Source: Gammaproteobacteria bacterium (GTDB lineage: Bacteria; Pseudomonadota; Gammaproteobacteria; Chromatiales; Chromatiaceae). Taken from it: a stretch of DNA of 64,000 nucleotides. Made by a program: the position numbers and the translations under genes. The stretch covers positions 1-64,000 of the forward strand of contig JASBTJ010000041.1 of NCBI GenBank assembly GCA_030148485.1, written 5' to 3'. Below the pieces are notes generated by a model that searched no databases, was not told where the DNA came from, and saw nothing but the letters and a program-made list of their open reading frames with translations. This document shows positions 47,570 to 58,258 of the stretch, piece after piece (the first letter of the stretch is position 1; each line of letters begins with the position of its first letter).

Positions 47570-48384
47570 TGTGCAGTACTCGATGGGGCGAACAGTTGTG
47601 CCAGCCGCGCCCCAGGGTCCTCGGCGCGCATGAACGCCTCACCTACCAGGAAGGCATGGACACCATGTTCGCGCATCAAGGCCACGTCTGCCGGGGCATG
47701 GATCCCGCTTTCGGTCACCACGCGGCGTTCGGCCGGGATGCGCGACAGCAGCTCCAGGGTGGTGTTCAGGCTGACATCGAAGGTGCGCAGATTGCGGTTG
47801 TTGATGCCGATCAAGCGATTGTCCAGCTGCAGCGCCCGGTCCAGCTCGGCGCCGTCGTGGACTTCCACCAGCACATCCATGTCCAGCTGGTGGGCCAGAT
47901 CGTTCAGTTCGCGCAGCCGCTCGTCTTCCAGGCAGGACACGATCAGCAGGATGCAATCGGCCCCGATGGCGCGGGCCTCGACCACCTGATAGGGATCGAC
48001 GATGAAGTCCTTGCGGATCACCGGCAAGGCGCACGCGGCGCGGGCCTGCTTCAGGTAGTCGTCGCCACCCTGAAAGAAATCCACATCGGTGAGTACCGAC
48101 AGGCAGGCCGCGCCATTGGCAGCATAGCTGGCGGCGATCTCGGCCGGGCGGAAGTCTTCGCGCAACACCCCCTTGGACGGCGAGGCCTTCTTGATCTCGG
48201 CGATCACGCCGGCATCACCGGCCGCGATCCTGGCATCGATGGCAGCGGCAAAGCCCCGTGGCGCGTCCGCATCGGGGAGGCGTTCGCGCAAGGCACCGAT
48301 GGAGACCTTGCCCGAGCGTTCCGCGATCTCTTCCCACTTGCGGGCAATGATCTTCTTGAGGATGTCTGGGGTATTGGTGGTCAT
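47566..48384 (-). CDS. trpC: Indole-3-glycerol phosphate synthase TrpC
   Basis: A 272-residue TIM-barrel enzyme of tryptophan synthesis, monofunctional. Signatures: [17 protein letters not shown] (catalytic Lys), [41 protein letters not shown]. The ATG at 48384 begins [12 protein letters not shown]. Upstream 185 bases to trpD hold no gene I can support; a few AT-rich bases only. Its stop overlaps the DUF3012 start. Confidence 0.96.
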   Translation of the reverse strand: MTTNTPDILKKIIARKWEEIAERSGKVSIGALRERLPDADAPRGFAAAIDARIAAGDAGVIAEIKKASPSKGVLREDFRPAEIAASYAANGAACLSVLTDVDFFQGGDDYLKQARAACALPVIRKDFIVDPYQVVEARAIGADCILLIVSCLEDERLRELNDLAHQLDMDVLVEVHDGAELDRALQLDNRLIGINNRNLRTFDVSLNTTLELLSRIPAERRVVTESGIHAPADVALMREHGVHAFLVGEAFMRAEDPGARLAQLFAPSSTAQ

Positions 48385-48569
48385 TTCAAATAGCCAATGG
48401 CGCAACGTGGGAATCGCAGAGTATACGTGCAGGGCGCGCGGAATTAGGTTTCACCGGCGCATCACCCGTTGAATAGGCGACCGTCCAAAGAAGACCGTAC
48501 GGGCCATGGGATTCCGTAACGCTGTGCCCGCCGCCGGACGCCGTGCGCCTCACGTGCTGCCGCCCCCGG

Positions 48570-49589
48570 TCACTCGAAACTCTGGGTCAGGACCACCAGA
48601 TCGTCCAGGCGGTTGCGCGCCTCGCCACTGCTGATCGCCTCGTCGGCCTTGGCCACACCGGCCTTGAGACTGTCCGCCAGACCCGCGGCATAAATGGCGG
48701 CACCGGCATTGAGCATGACGATGTCCCGCGCGGGCCCGGCGTGGTCCTCGAGCACCGAGCGGATGATCCTAAGCGACGCCGCGGCACTGTCGGCGGTGAT
48801 CTTGCTGATCGGCGTGCGCGTGACGCCGAAGTCCTCCGGCTGGATGCTGAAGCGACGCACCTGCCCGCCCTTGAGCTCAGCCACCTCGGTCTTGTCGCCG
48901 CAACTGATCTCGTCCAGGCCATCGCGGGCATGAACCACCAGCACATGGCGCGAACCCAGTTTCTGCAACACCTCGGCCAGCGGCTCCAGCAACTCGTCAC
49001 TGAACACGCCCAGCACCTGGTTGGGTGCACCCGCGGGGTTGGTGAGCGGCCCCAGCACGTTGAAGATGGTGCGCACGCCCATTTCCCGCCGCGGCCCGAT
49101 GGCGTGCTTCATGGCACCGTGATGCGCAGGCGCGAACATGAACCCGACGCCCACCTGGTCGACACATTGCGCAACCTGCTCGGGCGTCAGATCCAGTCGC
49201 ACCCCGGCCGCTTCCAGCACATCGGCCGACCCGGATTTGGACGAAATCGAGCGATTGCCGTGCTTGGCCACCCGTCCGCCAGCCGCCGCGACGACAAAGG
49301 CCGACGCGGTGGAGATATTGAAGGTACCCGACGCATCGCCGCCAGTGCCGCAGGTGTCGACCACGTGGTCGCCGGACACCTTCACGCCACTGGCCAATTC
49401 CCGCATCACCGCCGCCGCTGCGGCTATTTCCGTCACCGTTTCACCCTTCATGCGCAGGCCGACCAGAAACCCGCCGATCTGCGCGGCTGTTGCGCCGCCA
49501 GTCATGACGGTGCGCACGACCTCGGTCATCTGTTCGGCGGTCAGGTCGTGCCGACCGATGACCTGGTTGATGGCTTGTTTCATTTCCAT
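48570..49589 (-). CDS. trpD: Anthranilate phosphoribosyltransferase TrpD
   Basis: A 339-residue enzyme transferring phosphoribosyl to anthranilate. Motifs: [23 protein letters not shown] (PRPP loop), [37 protein letters not shown] chose the ATG at 49589 ([11 protein letters not shown]); a second ATG is two codons later, and a longer in-frame reading lies in the trpG-trpD gap region with no family match. It is 106 bases downstream of trpG. Confidence 0.95.
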   Translation of the reverse strand: MEMKQAINQVIGRHDLTAEQMTEVVRTVMTGGATAAQIGGFLVGLRMKGETVTEIAAAAAVMRELASGVKVSGDHVVDTCGTGGDASGTFNISTASAFVVAAAGGRVAKHGNRSISSKSGSADVLEAAGVRLDLTPEQVAQCVDQVGVGFMFAPAHHGAMKHAIGPRREMGVRTIFNVLGPLTNPAGAPNQVLGVFSDELLEPLAEVLQKLGSRHVLVVHARDGLDEISCGDKTEVAELKGGQVRRFSIQPEDFGVTRTPISKITADSAAASLRIIRSVLEDHAGPARDIVMLNAGAAIYAAGLADSLKAGVAKADEAISSGEARNRLDDLVVLTQSFE

Positions 49590-49695
49590 AGCGGTTCCGT
49601 GTCGGGAATCCATGGCCCCGGCAAAGGCACCAGGACCCAAAGCATCTGTTTTCACCTTTCCGCGCCGCGTCCCTTGCGCGGGCTTGGTTGGCCCC

Positions 49696-50274
49696 TTACC
49701 GGCCATCGAGAAAGTTCTTCAGCAGGCGGTGTCCGTGATCGGTGAGTATGGACTCGGGATGGAACTGCACGCCTTGGATCGGCAGGGTCTTGTGCCGCAC
49801 GCCCATGATCTCGTCCATTTCCCCATCCTGCTCCGTCCACGCGGTGACCTCCAGGCAATCGGGCAAGGACGCCTTGTCGATCACCAGGGAATGGTAACGG
49901 GTGGCGTAGAAGGGGTTCGGCAGATCACTGAACACCCCAGCGTCGGCGTGATACATGGGCGACGTTTTGCCATGCATGACCTGGCGGGCGTGGACGATGC
50001 GGCCGCCAAAGGCCTGTCCGATGGACTGATGCCCGAGACAAACACCCAGGATCGGCAGCTTGCCAGCGAAATGCCTGATCGCCGCCACCGACACGCCGGC
50101 CTCGTTCGGCATGCAGGGCCCGGGTGAGATCACCAGCTGGTCCGGCGCCAGGGCTTCGATATCCGCGATAGTGATCTCGTCGTTGCGATGCACCTGCACG
50201 TCGGCGCCCAACTCGCCGAAGTACTGCACCAGATTGAAGGTGAAGGAATCGTAATTGTCGATCATCAGCAACAT
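49696..50274 (-). CDS. trpG: Anthranilate synthase amidotransferase TrpG/PabA
   Basis: A 192-residue class I glutamine amidotransferase. Motifs: [25 protein letters not shown] and [15 protein letters not shown] with the catalytic Cys, and [10 protein letters not shown] with the catalytic His. It gives ammonia to TrpE and possibly to PabB. Three bases separate it from trpE. Stop is TAA. Confidence 0.94.
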   Translation of the reverse strand: MLLMIDNYDSFTFNLVQYFGELGADVQVHRNDEITIADIEALAPDQLVISPGPCMPNEAGVSVAAIRHFAGKLPILGVCLGHQSIGQAFGGRIVHARQVMHGKTSPMYHADAGVFSDLPNPFYATRYHSLVIDKASLPDCLEVTAWTEQDGEMDEIMGVRHKTLPIQGVQFHPESILTDHGHRLLKNFLDGR

Positions 50275-50277
50275 GGC

Positions 50278-51771
50278 TCAGTCCTCCACCCGTGCATGAC
50301 GGTCGAGACCCATCTCGGCCAGCGCCACCGCGCGGAACACCGCGCGCCCCTTGTTCATGGTCTCCTTCCATTCCAGCTCGGGCACCGAATCGGCCACCAC
50401 CCCGGCGCCCGCCTGGATGTGCAGATGCTGGTCCTTGATCACGGCCGTGCGGATCGCAATGGCGGTGTCCATGTTGCCGTTCCAGGACAGGTAACCGACA
50501 GCGCCGGAATACACGCCACGCTTGACCGGCTCCAATTCGTCGATGATTTCCATGGCGCGGATCTTGGGCGCACCGGACACGGTGCCGGCCGGGAAGGTGG
50601 CGCGCAGCACGTCCATCGCGCTCATGCCGGTCTTCAACTTGCCGGTGACGTTGGAGACGATATGCATGACGTGGGAGTAGCGCTCCACGATCATCTTGTC
50701 GGTGAGCTTGACGCTGCCGATCTCCGCCACCCGCCCGGCGTCGTTGCGGCCCAGGTCGATGAGCATCAGGTGTTCGGCCAGTTCCTTCGGGTCGGCCAGC
50801 AGCTCGGCCTCCAGCGCCTGGTCCTCATCTTCGCTGTAACCGCGACGGCGGGTACCGGCGATGGGACGCACGGTGACCTCGCCATCCTCCAGCCGCACCA
50901 GGATCTCCGGCGACGAACCGACGATGTGGAAGTCGTCCAGGTCCATGAAATACATGTACGGCGACGGATTCAGTCCGCGCAAGGCACGATACAGATCGAG
51001 CGGCCGCGCCTCGAAGGGGATCGACAGCCGCTGCGAGATCACCACCTGCATGCAGTCGCCGTCCAGGATGTACTGCTTGATCCGCGCCACGGCGGCCTTG
51101 AAATCCGTTTCGCTGAAGCCGGACACGAAGTCCGCCTCGTCCACCCGGCGGGCGACGGGCGGCTTATGCCTCGGGGCACCGGTTTGCATGCGCGCCACCA
51201 GTTCATCGATGCGGGCGTTGGTGCTTTCCAGGGTCTCGCCGGCGTTCGGGTCGGCATGGACGATGATGTACATGCGGCAGGACAGGTTGTCGAACACCAC
51301 CACCTAGTCGGACACCATCAGCAGGATGTCCGGCGTTTCCAGCGGGTCGGGCTTGCCGTCGTTGGCCAACCGCGGCTCGATGTACTTGACCGTGTCGTAA
51401 CCGAAATATCCCACCAGACCACCCGTGAAACGCGGTAACCCAGGCAGTTCAGGCACCCGGTACTGCGCCTGATAGGCCTCGATGGCCTCGAGCGGGTCGC
51501 TCACCTCGGTGGTGGAGGTCTCGATATTGTTTTTGATTTGCGTGACGGTGTGACCACGCACCACCAGGCGGCAGCGGCTGGGCAGACCGATGATCGAGTA
51601 GCGACCCCATTTCTCACCGCCCTGGACCGACTCGAACAGGTACGAGTACGGGCCGGCGGCCAGCTTCAGGTAGACGCTAAGCGGGGTATCCAGATCGGCA
51701 AGGACTTCGCGCACCACCGGGATGCGGTTGTAGCCCTCAGCGGCAAGGGCGGCGAATTGTTCGGGGCTCAT
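50278..51771 (-). pseudogene. trpE: Anthranilate synthase component I TrpE with an in-frame TAG at codon 156
   Basis: The open frame is 498 codons, the normal TrpE length, broken only by TAG at 51304-51306. Before the stop: [22 protein letters not shown] and [22 protein letters not shown]; after it: [16 protein letters not shown], the catalytic domain with [44 protein letters not shown] and [19 protein letters not shown]. The frame never shifts. In related TrpE proteins the codon here usually encodes Glu. The ATG at 51771 has GGAG 6 bases upstream and is preferred to the GTG at 51783. Without readthrough, the cell would be unable to make tryptophan from this gene. Confidence 0.88.
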
Positions 51772-51818
51772 GGGCGGCTCCACACACAGACATAGGGGGA
51801 CTTACGAACGGTCGCTGA

Positions 51819-51875
51819 TCAGCGCCACCATCGCGTGCCCGTCTTGAGCGTCTTGTTGTGTGCGAGTAGGAACAT
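51819..51875 (-). CDS. trpL: TrpL leader peptide with tandem Trp codons
   Basis: An 18-residue leader: MFLLAHNKTLKTGTRWWR followed by TGA. Two adjacent Trp codons near the end are the hallmark of trp attenuation leader peptides, and AGGAA lies upstream of the ATG. It lies 48 bases before trpE on the same strand. I could not find a terminator with a T tract after the leader, so the exact attenuation mechanism is uncertain. Confidence 0.72.
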   Translation of the reverse strand: MFLLAHNKTLKTGTRWWR

Positions 51876-51901
51876 CGCCAATTCCTGGAACAAGTGGGGC
51901 A

Positions 51902-51930
51902 AACATACCTGCTCGGCGGCGGCAAGCCAA
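51902..51930 (-). promoter_or_regulatory. Possible trp promoter
   Basis: On the minus strand TTGGCT (51925-51930) and TATGTT (51902-51907) are separated by 17 bases. They lie 27 bases before the trpL ATG and just after a GGGCTT...AAGCCC hairpin (51931-51951) that follows gph. Each box matches 4 of 6 consensus positions. Confidence 0.4.
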
Positions 51931-51986
51931 GGGCTTCGGGGCCGCAAGCCCGACACGTTACCTGTTTCGACGCGCTGACGCCCCGA

Positions 51987-52664
51987 TCACTCCGCCGCTT
52001 CCAACAACCCCTTCAGCTCGACCATGGAGTCGATAACCGCGTCCGGATGGTAATCGCGGATGTCCTCGCCGTGGTTGTAACCGTAGCTCATGCAGACGAT
52101 CTGGAAGCCGGCGGCGCGGGCGGCCTTCACGTCGCTCATGGAATCGCCCAGCATCAGCGACTGCCGCGGTGTCACACCCAGGTGTTCGGCAGCATGCAGC
52201 AGGGGCAAGGGGTGGGGCTTCTTTTCCGCCAGGGTATCGCCGCAGACGATGATCTCGAACACGTCGTGGATGCCCAGATCCTTCAACAACGGCAAGGTGA
52301 ACTGCGCGGCCTTGTTGGTCACACAGCCGAGCTTGTAGTCGGCGGCCTGCAGATAGTCGAGTCCCTCGCGTACACCGGGATACAGTGCCGAGCGCTTGGC
52401 GGTGTTCTCGGCATACAGGTCGAGAAAGATCGGATAGGCCTTGTCGAAGTCGGCGTCGGACGGTTCGCCGTCCAACTGGCCGATCAGCGCCCGGCGACAT
52501 AACCGCTCGACGCCATTACCCACCCAGTTGCGGACCTTGGCTTCGCCATGGGGCGGACGACCCAGCGCCTTCATCATCTGGTCGACGCAATAGGCCAGAT
52601 CGGGGACGGAATCCACCAGGGTCCCGTCCACGTCAATGAGGATCATTTGTGGTTTCTTGAGCAT
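51987..52664 (-). CDS. gph: Phosphoglycolate phosphatase Gph
   Basis: A 225-residue HAD phosphatase that removes 2-phosphoglycolate. Motifs: LIDVDGTLVDSVPDLAYC, GCVTNKAAQ, AEKKPHPLPLL, LGDSMSDVKAARAAGF. Gene order rpe-gph-trpE matches the E. coli/pseudomonad arrangement. The 157 bases up to rpe show nothing else. Confidence 0.93.
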   Translation of the reverse strand: MLKKPQMILIDVDGTLVDSVPDLAYCVDQMMKALGRPPHGEAKVRNWVGNGVERLCRRALIGQLDGEPSDADFDKAYPIFLDLYAENTAKRSALYPGVREGLDYLQAADYKLGCVTNKAAQFTLPLLKDLGIHDVFEIIVCGDTLAEKKPHPLPLLHAAEHLGVTPRQSLMLGDSMSDVKAARAAGFQIVCMSYGYNHGEDIRDYHPDAVIDSMVELKGLLEAAE

Positions 52665-52821
52665 GATTCAGGATCCCGGACAGCGGGACGCAAGACGATT
52701 CCAGGCCGGCGGACACGCGCCCGGGACCGGGTTGGAGAGGCGAGGCATTGAACTGGAACCGCGCGGTCGGCGACGGCGCGCCCCGCCGGGGAAAGCGCCG
52801 TCGCCCGCGGTACAGTCGGGT

Positions 52822-53511
52822 TCAGCCCACTTTGGCCAGTTCGTCACGCATCTGTTTGAGGATGGTGTCGTACTTGTTGGGGTCGCTGCCGTTTTTCTTG
52901 CCGAAGATGCCGGAACCGGACACGAAGGTGTCGGCGCCCGCCGCGGCGATCTCGGCGATATTGTCGGCCTTCACGCCGCCGTCGATCTCCAGGCGGATGT
53001 CACGTCCGGAGGCATCGATGATGGCGCGCGCTTCCTTGAGCTTGCCCAGGGTCGCCGGGATGAAGCTCTGTCCACCGAAACCGGGGTTGACGGACATCAG
53101 CAGCACCATGTCGACCTTGTCGATGACGTACTTGAGGGCGTCGAGGGAGGTGGCCGGGTTGAACACCAGGCCGGCCTTGCAGCCTTCGTTCTTGATCAGC
53201 TGCAGCGTGCGGTCGATGTGCTCGGACGCTTCCGGGTGGAAGGTGATGTAGCTGGCGCCTGCCGCGGCGAAATCGGGGATGATGCGATCCACCGGCTTGA
53301 CCATCAGGTGCACATCGATCTCGGCGGTGACACCGTGCTTGCGCAGGGCCTCACAGACCAGCGGGCCGATGGTCAGGTTGGGGACATAGTGGTTGTCCAT
53401 GACGTCGAAGTGCACGATGTCGGCACCGGATGCCAGCACGTTATCGACTTCCTCACCGAGCTTGGCGAAGTCGGCGGACAGGATGGACGGCGCAATCGCA
53501 TAATCTGCCAT
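52822..53511 (-). CDS. rpe: Ribulose-phosphate 3-epimerase Rpe
   Basis: A 229-residue TIM-barrel metalloenzyme of the pentose phosphate pathway. Motifs: [81 protein letters not shown]. The ATG at 53511 begins [11 protein letters not shown]. Confidence 0.95.
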   Translation of the reverse strand: MADYAIAPSILSADFAKLGEEVDNVLASGADIVHFDVMDNHYVPNLTIGPLVCEALRKHGVTAEIDVHLMVKPVDRIIPDFAAAGASYITFHPEASEHIDRTLQLIKNEGCKAGLVFNPATSLDALKYVIDKVDMVLLMSVNPGFGGQSFIPATLGKLKEARAIIDASGRDIRLEIDGGVKADNIAEIAAAGADTFVSGSGIFGKKNGSDPNKYDTILKQMRDELAKVG

Positions 53512-53650
53512 GAAAGGCTCCCCGGCCGATGGAACGGCCCGATACAAGGTTTGTGAACTGCCCGGCAAAGCGGGCCACGCAAAAGTCAGAACGCCGCACT
53601 GTACAAGATGCGGCTTGAATTTTCAGCCCGCCCCGACGATAGGTTGATCC

Positions 53651-54457
53651 ATGGAAAAAGCGCTGAATATCCTACTCCTGCTCATGGGCCTGACCACCCT
53701 GCTGGCGACCTGGCCCGCCGCAGCCGCGGACCTGGCCCGCGAGGCCCGCATCGCGGGCCAGATCAGCGACGCGATCCTGGACGGGGAGCCCCTGTGGCTG
53801 AGCGCAGACGGGAACCGCTTTCTGGCGATATACACCACCGCCGACCCCGGCCTGTCGCGCGGCGGCGTGATCCTGCTGCACGGACGCGACGCCCATCCCG
53901 ACTGGCCGGAGGTGATCTACCCCTTGCGCACCGCCCTGCCGGGCCTTGGCTGGGCCACCTTGTCCATCCAACTGCCGGTCAATGCCCCGGCCGCACCGGC
54001 CGGTGCCTGGCGCGCCGACATCCCGCTGGCGCTCTCCCGGATCCGCGCGGCGGTCACCTGGCTGACCGGGCGCGGCGTGGACGCGCCGATCCTGATCAGT
54101 CATAGCCTGGGGGCGCGCATCGGCGCCGAGTACCTGGGCGGCCTGCATGGCGCGCCGGCCCCGAGCCGGGGCTTGGTCGCCATCGGCCTCACCGCCAATC
54201 CGGCCGACACCGACCGTGGCACCCTGAAAGCCCTGCGGCAACTACAGGTACCGATGCTCGACCTGTTCGGCACCGAGGATTTTGGCGGCGTCATCCACAG
54301 TGCCGATGCCCGCCGGCGCGCGGCGCGAGATACCCCGTATACTCAGCTTCAGGTCGCAGGTGCCGATCACTTCTTCAGCGGCCAGGACGAACAGTTGATC
54401 GCCACTGTCGGCGCTTGGCTGGCGACGGTAGGCGCGCCGGGCACGCCCTCCGACTGA
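53651..54457 (+). CDS. Exported DUF3530 alpha/beta-hydrolase-like protein
   Basis: A 268-residue exported protein with signal peptide (LLLMGLTTLLATWPAAAA) and a DUF3530-like body: GGVILLHGRDAHPDWPEVIYPLR, LGWATLSIQLP, ILISHSLGARIGAEY (SHSLG nucleophile elbow) and ADHFFSG. The substrate is unknown. It is related in layout to the protein at 14963 and the N-terminal half of the TlpA fusion at 850. It is followed after 16 bases by the NlpC/P60 gene. Confidence 0.8.
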   Translation: MEKALNILLLLMGLTTLLATWPAAAADLAREARIAGQISDAILDGEPLWLSADGNRFLAIYTTADPGLSRGGVILLHGRDAHPDWPEVIYPLRTALPGLGWATLSIQLPVNAPAAPAGAWRADIPLALSRIRAAVTWLTGRGVDAPILISHSLGARIGAEYLGGLHGAPAPSRGLVAIGLTANPADTDRGTLKALRQLQVPMLDLFGTEDFGGVIHSADARRRAARDTPYTQLQVAGADHFFSGQDEQLIATVGAWLATVGAPGTPSD

Positions 54458-54473
54458 TTCAAGGGAGAATATT

Positions 54474-55004
54474 GTGCGGAAAATCATCGCAGCGCATCCG
54501 ACACGAGGCACCGTGGTCCTGCTCACCCTCGCAGCCTTGGCGCTGGCCGGCTGCGCCGGCAACACGCCTCGCCAGGCCGTAGTGATCGACCCGGGCAACG
54601 CCGATCAAGCACGCCATAGCCCGATCAATCCACGCCGCGGCGACGTGGTCTCCCGCGCCGAGGAACTACTCGGCACCCCTTACCGTTACGGCGGCAGCAA
54701 CCCCGGCGGATTCGATTGCAGCGGACTGGTCCAGTACACCCACGCGCAAGCCGGCGTGCGGGTGCCGCGGGTGGCCCGAGCGCAGCGACGCTACGCACGG
54801 CAGGTACCGGTCTCCCGCCTCAAGCCCGGCGACCTGGTGTTTTTCCGCCTGGAGGGCAAGACAGACCACGTAGGGATCTACGTGGGTGACGGGGAGTTCA
54901 TCCACGCCCCGTCCAGTGGCAAGCGGGTGTCCCGCGCCAGGCTCGATTCGGTGTACTGGCGGCCTCGCCTGATCGGCGCGGGCAGTTACCTGACCGTTCA
55001 GTAA
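54474..55004 (+). CDS. NlpC/P60 peptidoglycan endopeptidase lipoprotein
   Basis: A 176-residue outer-membrane lipoprotein (lipobox LALAGC, Cys27). The catalytic triad of NlpC/P60 gamma-D-glutamyl-diaminopimelate endopeptidases is present: Cys82 in FDCSGLV, His132 in DHVGIY and His144 in FIHAPSSG. Starts at GTG with GGGAGA upstream. It may hydrolyse murein crosslinks like Spr/MepS. The stop overlaps the end of the convergent gene by 7 bases. Confidence 0.88.
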   Translation: MRKIIAAHPTRGTVVLLTLAALALAGCAGNTPRQAVVIDPGNADQARHSPINPRRGDVVSRAEELLGTPYRYGGSNPGGFDCSGLVQYTHAQAGVRVPRVARAQRRYARQVPVSRLKPGDLVFFRLEGKTDHVGIYVGDGEFIHAPSSGKRVSRARLDSVYWRPRLIGAGSYLTVQ

Positions 55005-55390
55005 CCGCCAAAAGCCGACAGGGTATAGCCGCTCGAATCGTCGAAGAACAACGACACCAGGCGGGCCATCACCTGAGGGGCTAGCACGGTATGGCGATTG
55101 CCGGAAGCCGCCAGGGCCTGACGCAGGCTGGCGCGCTGCGTCTCGTCATCGGTCAGATCGAAGATCACGTCGACCGCGTCGCCCAGCGCCACCACTTCCA
55201 AGGGGTCGCCGAATACCGGGACCTTGCTGTGGGCAAAGCCCAGTGCCACCGGCGACGCCGTGTCCGGATCCGACACCGCCACGATTTCCACCGGGCGGTG
55301 CCGCTCCTGGATGATCTCCAGAAAATGCTCCGCGAATGCCTCCCCCTTTTCGCTCAAGCCGATGAGCGCGACCTTGATGTTTTGTCCCAT
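54998..55390 (-). CDS. Rossmann-fold protein of unknown function
   Basis: A 130-residue protein with a dinucleotide-binding pattern: IKVALIGLSEKGEAFAEHF, VEIVAVSDPD and VIFDLTDDETQRASLRQAL. It resembles the N-terminal nucleotide-binding domain of Gfo/Idh or homoserine dehydrogenases but has no catalytic domain. Start chosen at MGQNIKVAL. The 219-base gap to the SPOR gene (55391-55609) shows nothing I can support. Confidence 0.6.
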   Translation of the reverse strand: MGQNIKVALIGLSEKGEAFAEHFLEIIQERHRPVEIVAVSDPDTASPVALGFAHSKVPVFGDPLEVVALGDAVDVIFDLTDDETQRASLRQALAASGNRHTVLAPQVMARLVSLFFDDSSGYTLSAFGGY

Positions 55391-55609
55391 GGTTTTATTT
55401 ATCCGTATTGCTGGTAACCTAGCGGCCGCTGGATACGACCCTTTAACCCTGACCTGCGCCGGCACCACAGACGCTACGGCTCGGCGGCGGCGCACCCGGA
55501 GACGCGTCGAAACGGCCTGGGCCGTGGCAGGCGCTAATCGCGCTCCACGGCTGTTCCGGCTTCTCGGTGGAAGGTGGCGGCTACCGTACCCGAGGCCGTT
55601 GCAGTGGCT

Positions 55610-56176
55610 TCAACCGCCGGCGGCGCGGATCACGATGCTTTTGAAGCCGTTCTCGGCCAGCCGCTTGCGGGCCGATTCCAAAGCCGACCTGTTGCTGAAC
55701 GGCCCCACCCGGACCCGATGCCAGGTATCGCCGTCATCGATCCTGACCCGACTGACCCGTACGTCCATGCCCAGCAATACCAGCTGCGCCTTGACGCGAT
55801 CGGCATCGGCGGCATTCTTGAACGAGGCCACCTGAATCAACAGCGGCTTGCTCATGGCCGGTGCGGGCTGACTGGTCGCGCCGGCCGGCGCGGGCGGCGG
55901 CAGCGCCTCCTCGGGAACCACCACCTCCATTTCCGGCAGCCGGTCGTAGAAGTCAAAGCGTGGCGGCGGCGCTGCCGGGCGGCGTGACTCGGGCTTGGCG
56001 GTATCCGGCTTGGCGCTGATCCATCCGCTGTCGCCGCCGGGCCCACCCCCGAATTTCAGCCACCCCAGCCCCACCACGCCGGCGCCCACCACCAACCCGG
56101 CAACAAAGCCCAGCCACGGGCTGGCCGGGTTTTTTTTCGGCTTGGACTGGGTACGGTATTTGTAATCGCGGGCCAT
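55610..56176 (-). CDS. SPOR-domain membrane protein
   Basis: A 188-residue protein. It has one TM helix (LGFVAGLVVGAGVVGLGWL), a proline-rich linker, and a C-terminal SPOR domain (LLIQVASFKNAADADRVKAQLVLLG; WHRVRVGPFSNRSALESARKRLA) that binds denuded septal peptidoglycan. It looks FtsN-like, and argS next door matches the typical argS-ftsN neighbourhood. Role in cell division is inferred. Confidence 0.85.
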   Translation of the reverse strand: MARDYKYRTQSKPKKNPASPWLGFVAGLVVGAGVVGLGWLKFGGGPGGDSGWISAKPDTAKPESRRPAAPPPRFDFYDRLPEMEVVVPEEALPPPAPAGATSQPAPAMSKPLLIQVASFKNAADADRVKAQLVLLGMDVRVSRVRIDDGDTWHRVRVGPFSNRSALESARKRLAENGFKSIVIRAAGG

Positions 56177-56235
56177 GATGCCTCGGGCCTGGAGTTGCGG
56201 GATGCGGCGGCCTGCGCGGCCGCCGCGGGGTCATC

Positions 56236-57993
56236 TTACATGGCCTCGGGGGCCGACACGCCGATCAGCGCCAAGCCATTGGCCAGCACCTGTCGGGTCG
56301 CCAGGATCAGTTTCAACCGAGCGTCGCGCAGGGCGTCGTCCGCGACCAGGAACTGGTGCGCGTTGTAATAGGTGTGCAGATCGTTAGCCAGCTCGCGCAG
56401 ATAATGGGTGAGCTGGTGGGGCTCTTCATTCAGCGCTGCGCTCTGCACCACCTCGGGATACTTGGCCAAGGCGGTCAGCAAAGCCTTTTCATGATCCTCG
56501 GCCAGATGTTCCAGGTTGGTGGTACCGTCGCTGATCTCGGTACTGAAACCCTTTTCCTGGGCCTGACGCAACACGGAACACACCCGGGCGTGGGCGTACT
56601 GCACGTAGTACACCGGGTTGTCACTGGACTGGGACTTGGCCAGGTCCAGGTCGAAATCCAGGTGCTGCTCGCACTTGCGCATCACGTAGAAAAAACGCGC
56701 CGCGTCCTTGCCCACTTCCTTGCGCAATTCACGCAGGGTGACGAACTCCCCCGAGCGGGTGGACATCTGGGCCTTTTCGCCGCCACGGTAAAGGATGGCG
56801 AACTGCACCAGCAGGACATCCAACTTGGCGTGGTCGCCGCCCATCGCCTGCAGCGCGGCCTTGACCCGTGGCACATAGCCATGGTGATCAGCGCCCCAGA
56901 CATCGATCACGCGATCGAAGCCACGCTCCAGTTTTTCCATGTGGTAGGCGATATCCGACGCAAAGTAGGTGGTCTGGCCGTTGTCCCTGACCACCACGCG
57001 GTCCTTCTCGTCGCCGAAGTCCGTGGACTTGAACCAGAGCGCACCCTGCTTCTCGTAGATATGACCGGACGCCTTCAGCTTGTCGATGGCCCGTTGCACG
57101 GCACCCGACTCGGTCAACGACCGCTCCGAATACCATTCCTGGTAATCGACGCCGAACAGCGACAGGTCGTCACGGATATCGTCCAAGATGGTGTCCAAGC
57201 CCAGGTCGAACACCGTGCGATAACGCTCGGCGCCCAGCAACTGCTTGGCGCGCTCGATCAAGGCGTCGATGTGCTCTTCCTTGTCACCGCCCGCTGGTGC
57301 GTCGGCAGGCACGCCGGCGTACACCTCGGCGGCCGGGTAGCGGAACGCGTCACCATTGTGCCGATGCAGGGTGGCGGCGATGTCCCACACGTAGTCGCCC
57401 TTGTAGCCGTTCGACGGGAAAACCAGTTCCTCACCCGCCAGCTCCAGGTAACGTAGCCATACCGAGGTCCCCAGGATGTCCATCTGCCGACCGGCGTCGT
57501 TCACGTAGTACTCGCGGTGCACATCAAACCCTACTGCCGCCAACAGATCGGCCACCACGGCGCCATAGGCGGCACCGCGGCCATGGCCGACGTGCAGCGG
57601 ACCGGTGGGATTGGCGGACACGAATTCCACCTGCACCCGTTTGCCGGCACCCAGATCGGAACGCCCGAACCCCTCGCCGGCGGCGAGGATCCGGGGGATC
57701 AGGGCGTGGCTGGCACCGGCGGCAAGCCGGAAGTTGATGAAACCCGGCCCGGCGATTTCCACTCCGGCAACGGCCTCGGACGTCGGCAATGCCAACACCA
57801 GCTTGTCGGCCAGCTCGCGCGGCTTCATTCCGGCCGCCTTGCTGTTCACCAAGGCCGCGTTGGTCGCGAAATCGCCGTGGTCGGGGTCTCGGGTGCGCTC
57901 GATCACCGGCTCGGCAGCGACGGCGTCGAGCACGCCGTCGGCCACCAGTTGGGCGAGGGCCTGGGAAACAAGGTCTTGAATGAGGGCTTTCAT
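56236..57993 (-). CDS. argS: Arginyl-tRNA synthetase ArgS
   Basis: A 585-residue class I synthetase. It has an Add1 N-terminal domain, HIGH-like [13 protein letters not shown], the SANPTGP motif, and a DALR-type C-terminus ([20 protein letters not shown]). KMSKS is replaced by the ArgS type [15 protein letters not shown] at 57993 (MKALIQDLV) chosen; a longer in-frame reading would start with a poor TTG. Followed by the SPOR gene. Confidence 0.95.
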   Translation of the reverse strand: MKALIQDLVSQALAQLVADGVLDAVAAEPVIERTRDPDHGDFATNAALVNSKAAGMKPRELADKLVLALPTSEAVAGVEIAGPGFINFRLAAGASHALIPRILAAGEGFGRSDLGAGKRVQVEFVSANPTGPLHVGHGRGAAYGAVVADLLAAVGFDVHREYYVNDAGRQMDILGTSVWLRYLELAGEELVFPSNGYKGDYVWDIAATLHRHNGDAFRYPAAEVYAGVPADAPAGGDKEEHIDALIERAKQLLGAERYRTVFDLGLDTILDDIRDDLSLFGVDYQEWYSERSLTESGAVQRAIDKLKASGHIYEKQGALWFKSTDFGDEKDRVVVRDNGQTTYFASDIAYHMEKLERGFDRVIDVWGADHHGYVPRVKAALQAMGGDHAKLDVLLVQFAILYRGGEKAQMSTRSGEFVTLRELRKEVGKDAARFFYVMRKCEQHLDFDLDLAKSQSSDNPVYYVQYAHARVCSVLRQAQEKGFSTEISDGTTNLEHLAEDHEKALLTALAKYPEVVQSAALNEEPHQLTHYLRELANDLHTYYNAHQFLVADDALRDARLKLILATRQVLANGLALIGVSAPEAM

Positions 57994-58176
57994 GGCAAGG
58001 GCCGCGCTGATCGGAAACAAATGCGAGCGCGCAAGCTTATCAGGAATAGGCGGATACCACAGTCACGGGCACGGCCCGAGAGCAGGGAGGCGAGGGACTG
58101 AAAAGCCGTGAACCGGCACGGCCATCCACGCTGGGACGCCCAGTGTTCAAGCCGACCTCACGCGCCCCGTCGCGAC

Positions 58177-58200
58177 AAAAAAACCGGCCTGTCGGCCGGT
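58177..58200 (-). terminator. Rho-independent terminator of the Fur-box gene
   Basis: On the minus strand, a 7-bp stem (58194-58200 with 58183-58189, loop GACA) is followed by a run of seven T residues. It lies 58 bases after the small gene at 58259 and would end its transcript. The region 57994-58258 otherwise holds only the argS upstream region. Confidence 0.8.
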
Positions 58201-58258
58201 GCACCCGCACGGGGTCAAGGGAGGACACTCGTCCCCGGAGTCAGCCGGAGTAATGGAT

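Noticed and set aside
51772-51818. A Rho-independent terminator in the trp leader
   Set aside because: No T tract and no stable stem were found between the leader and trpE, so I do not call an attenuator terminator.
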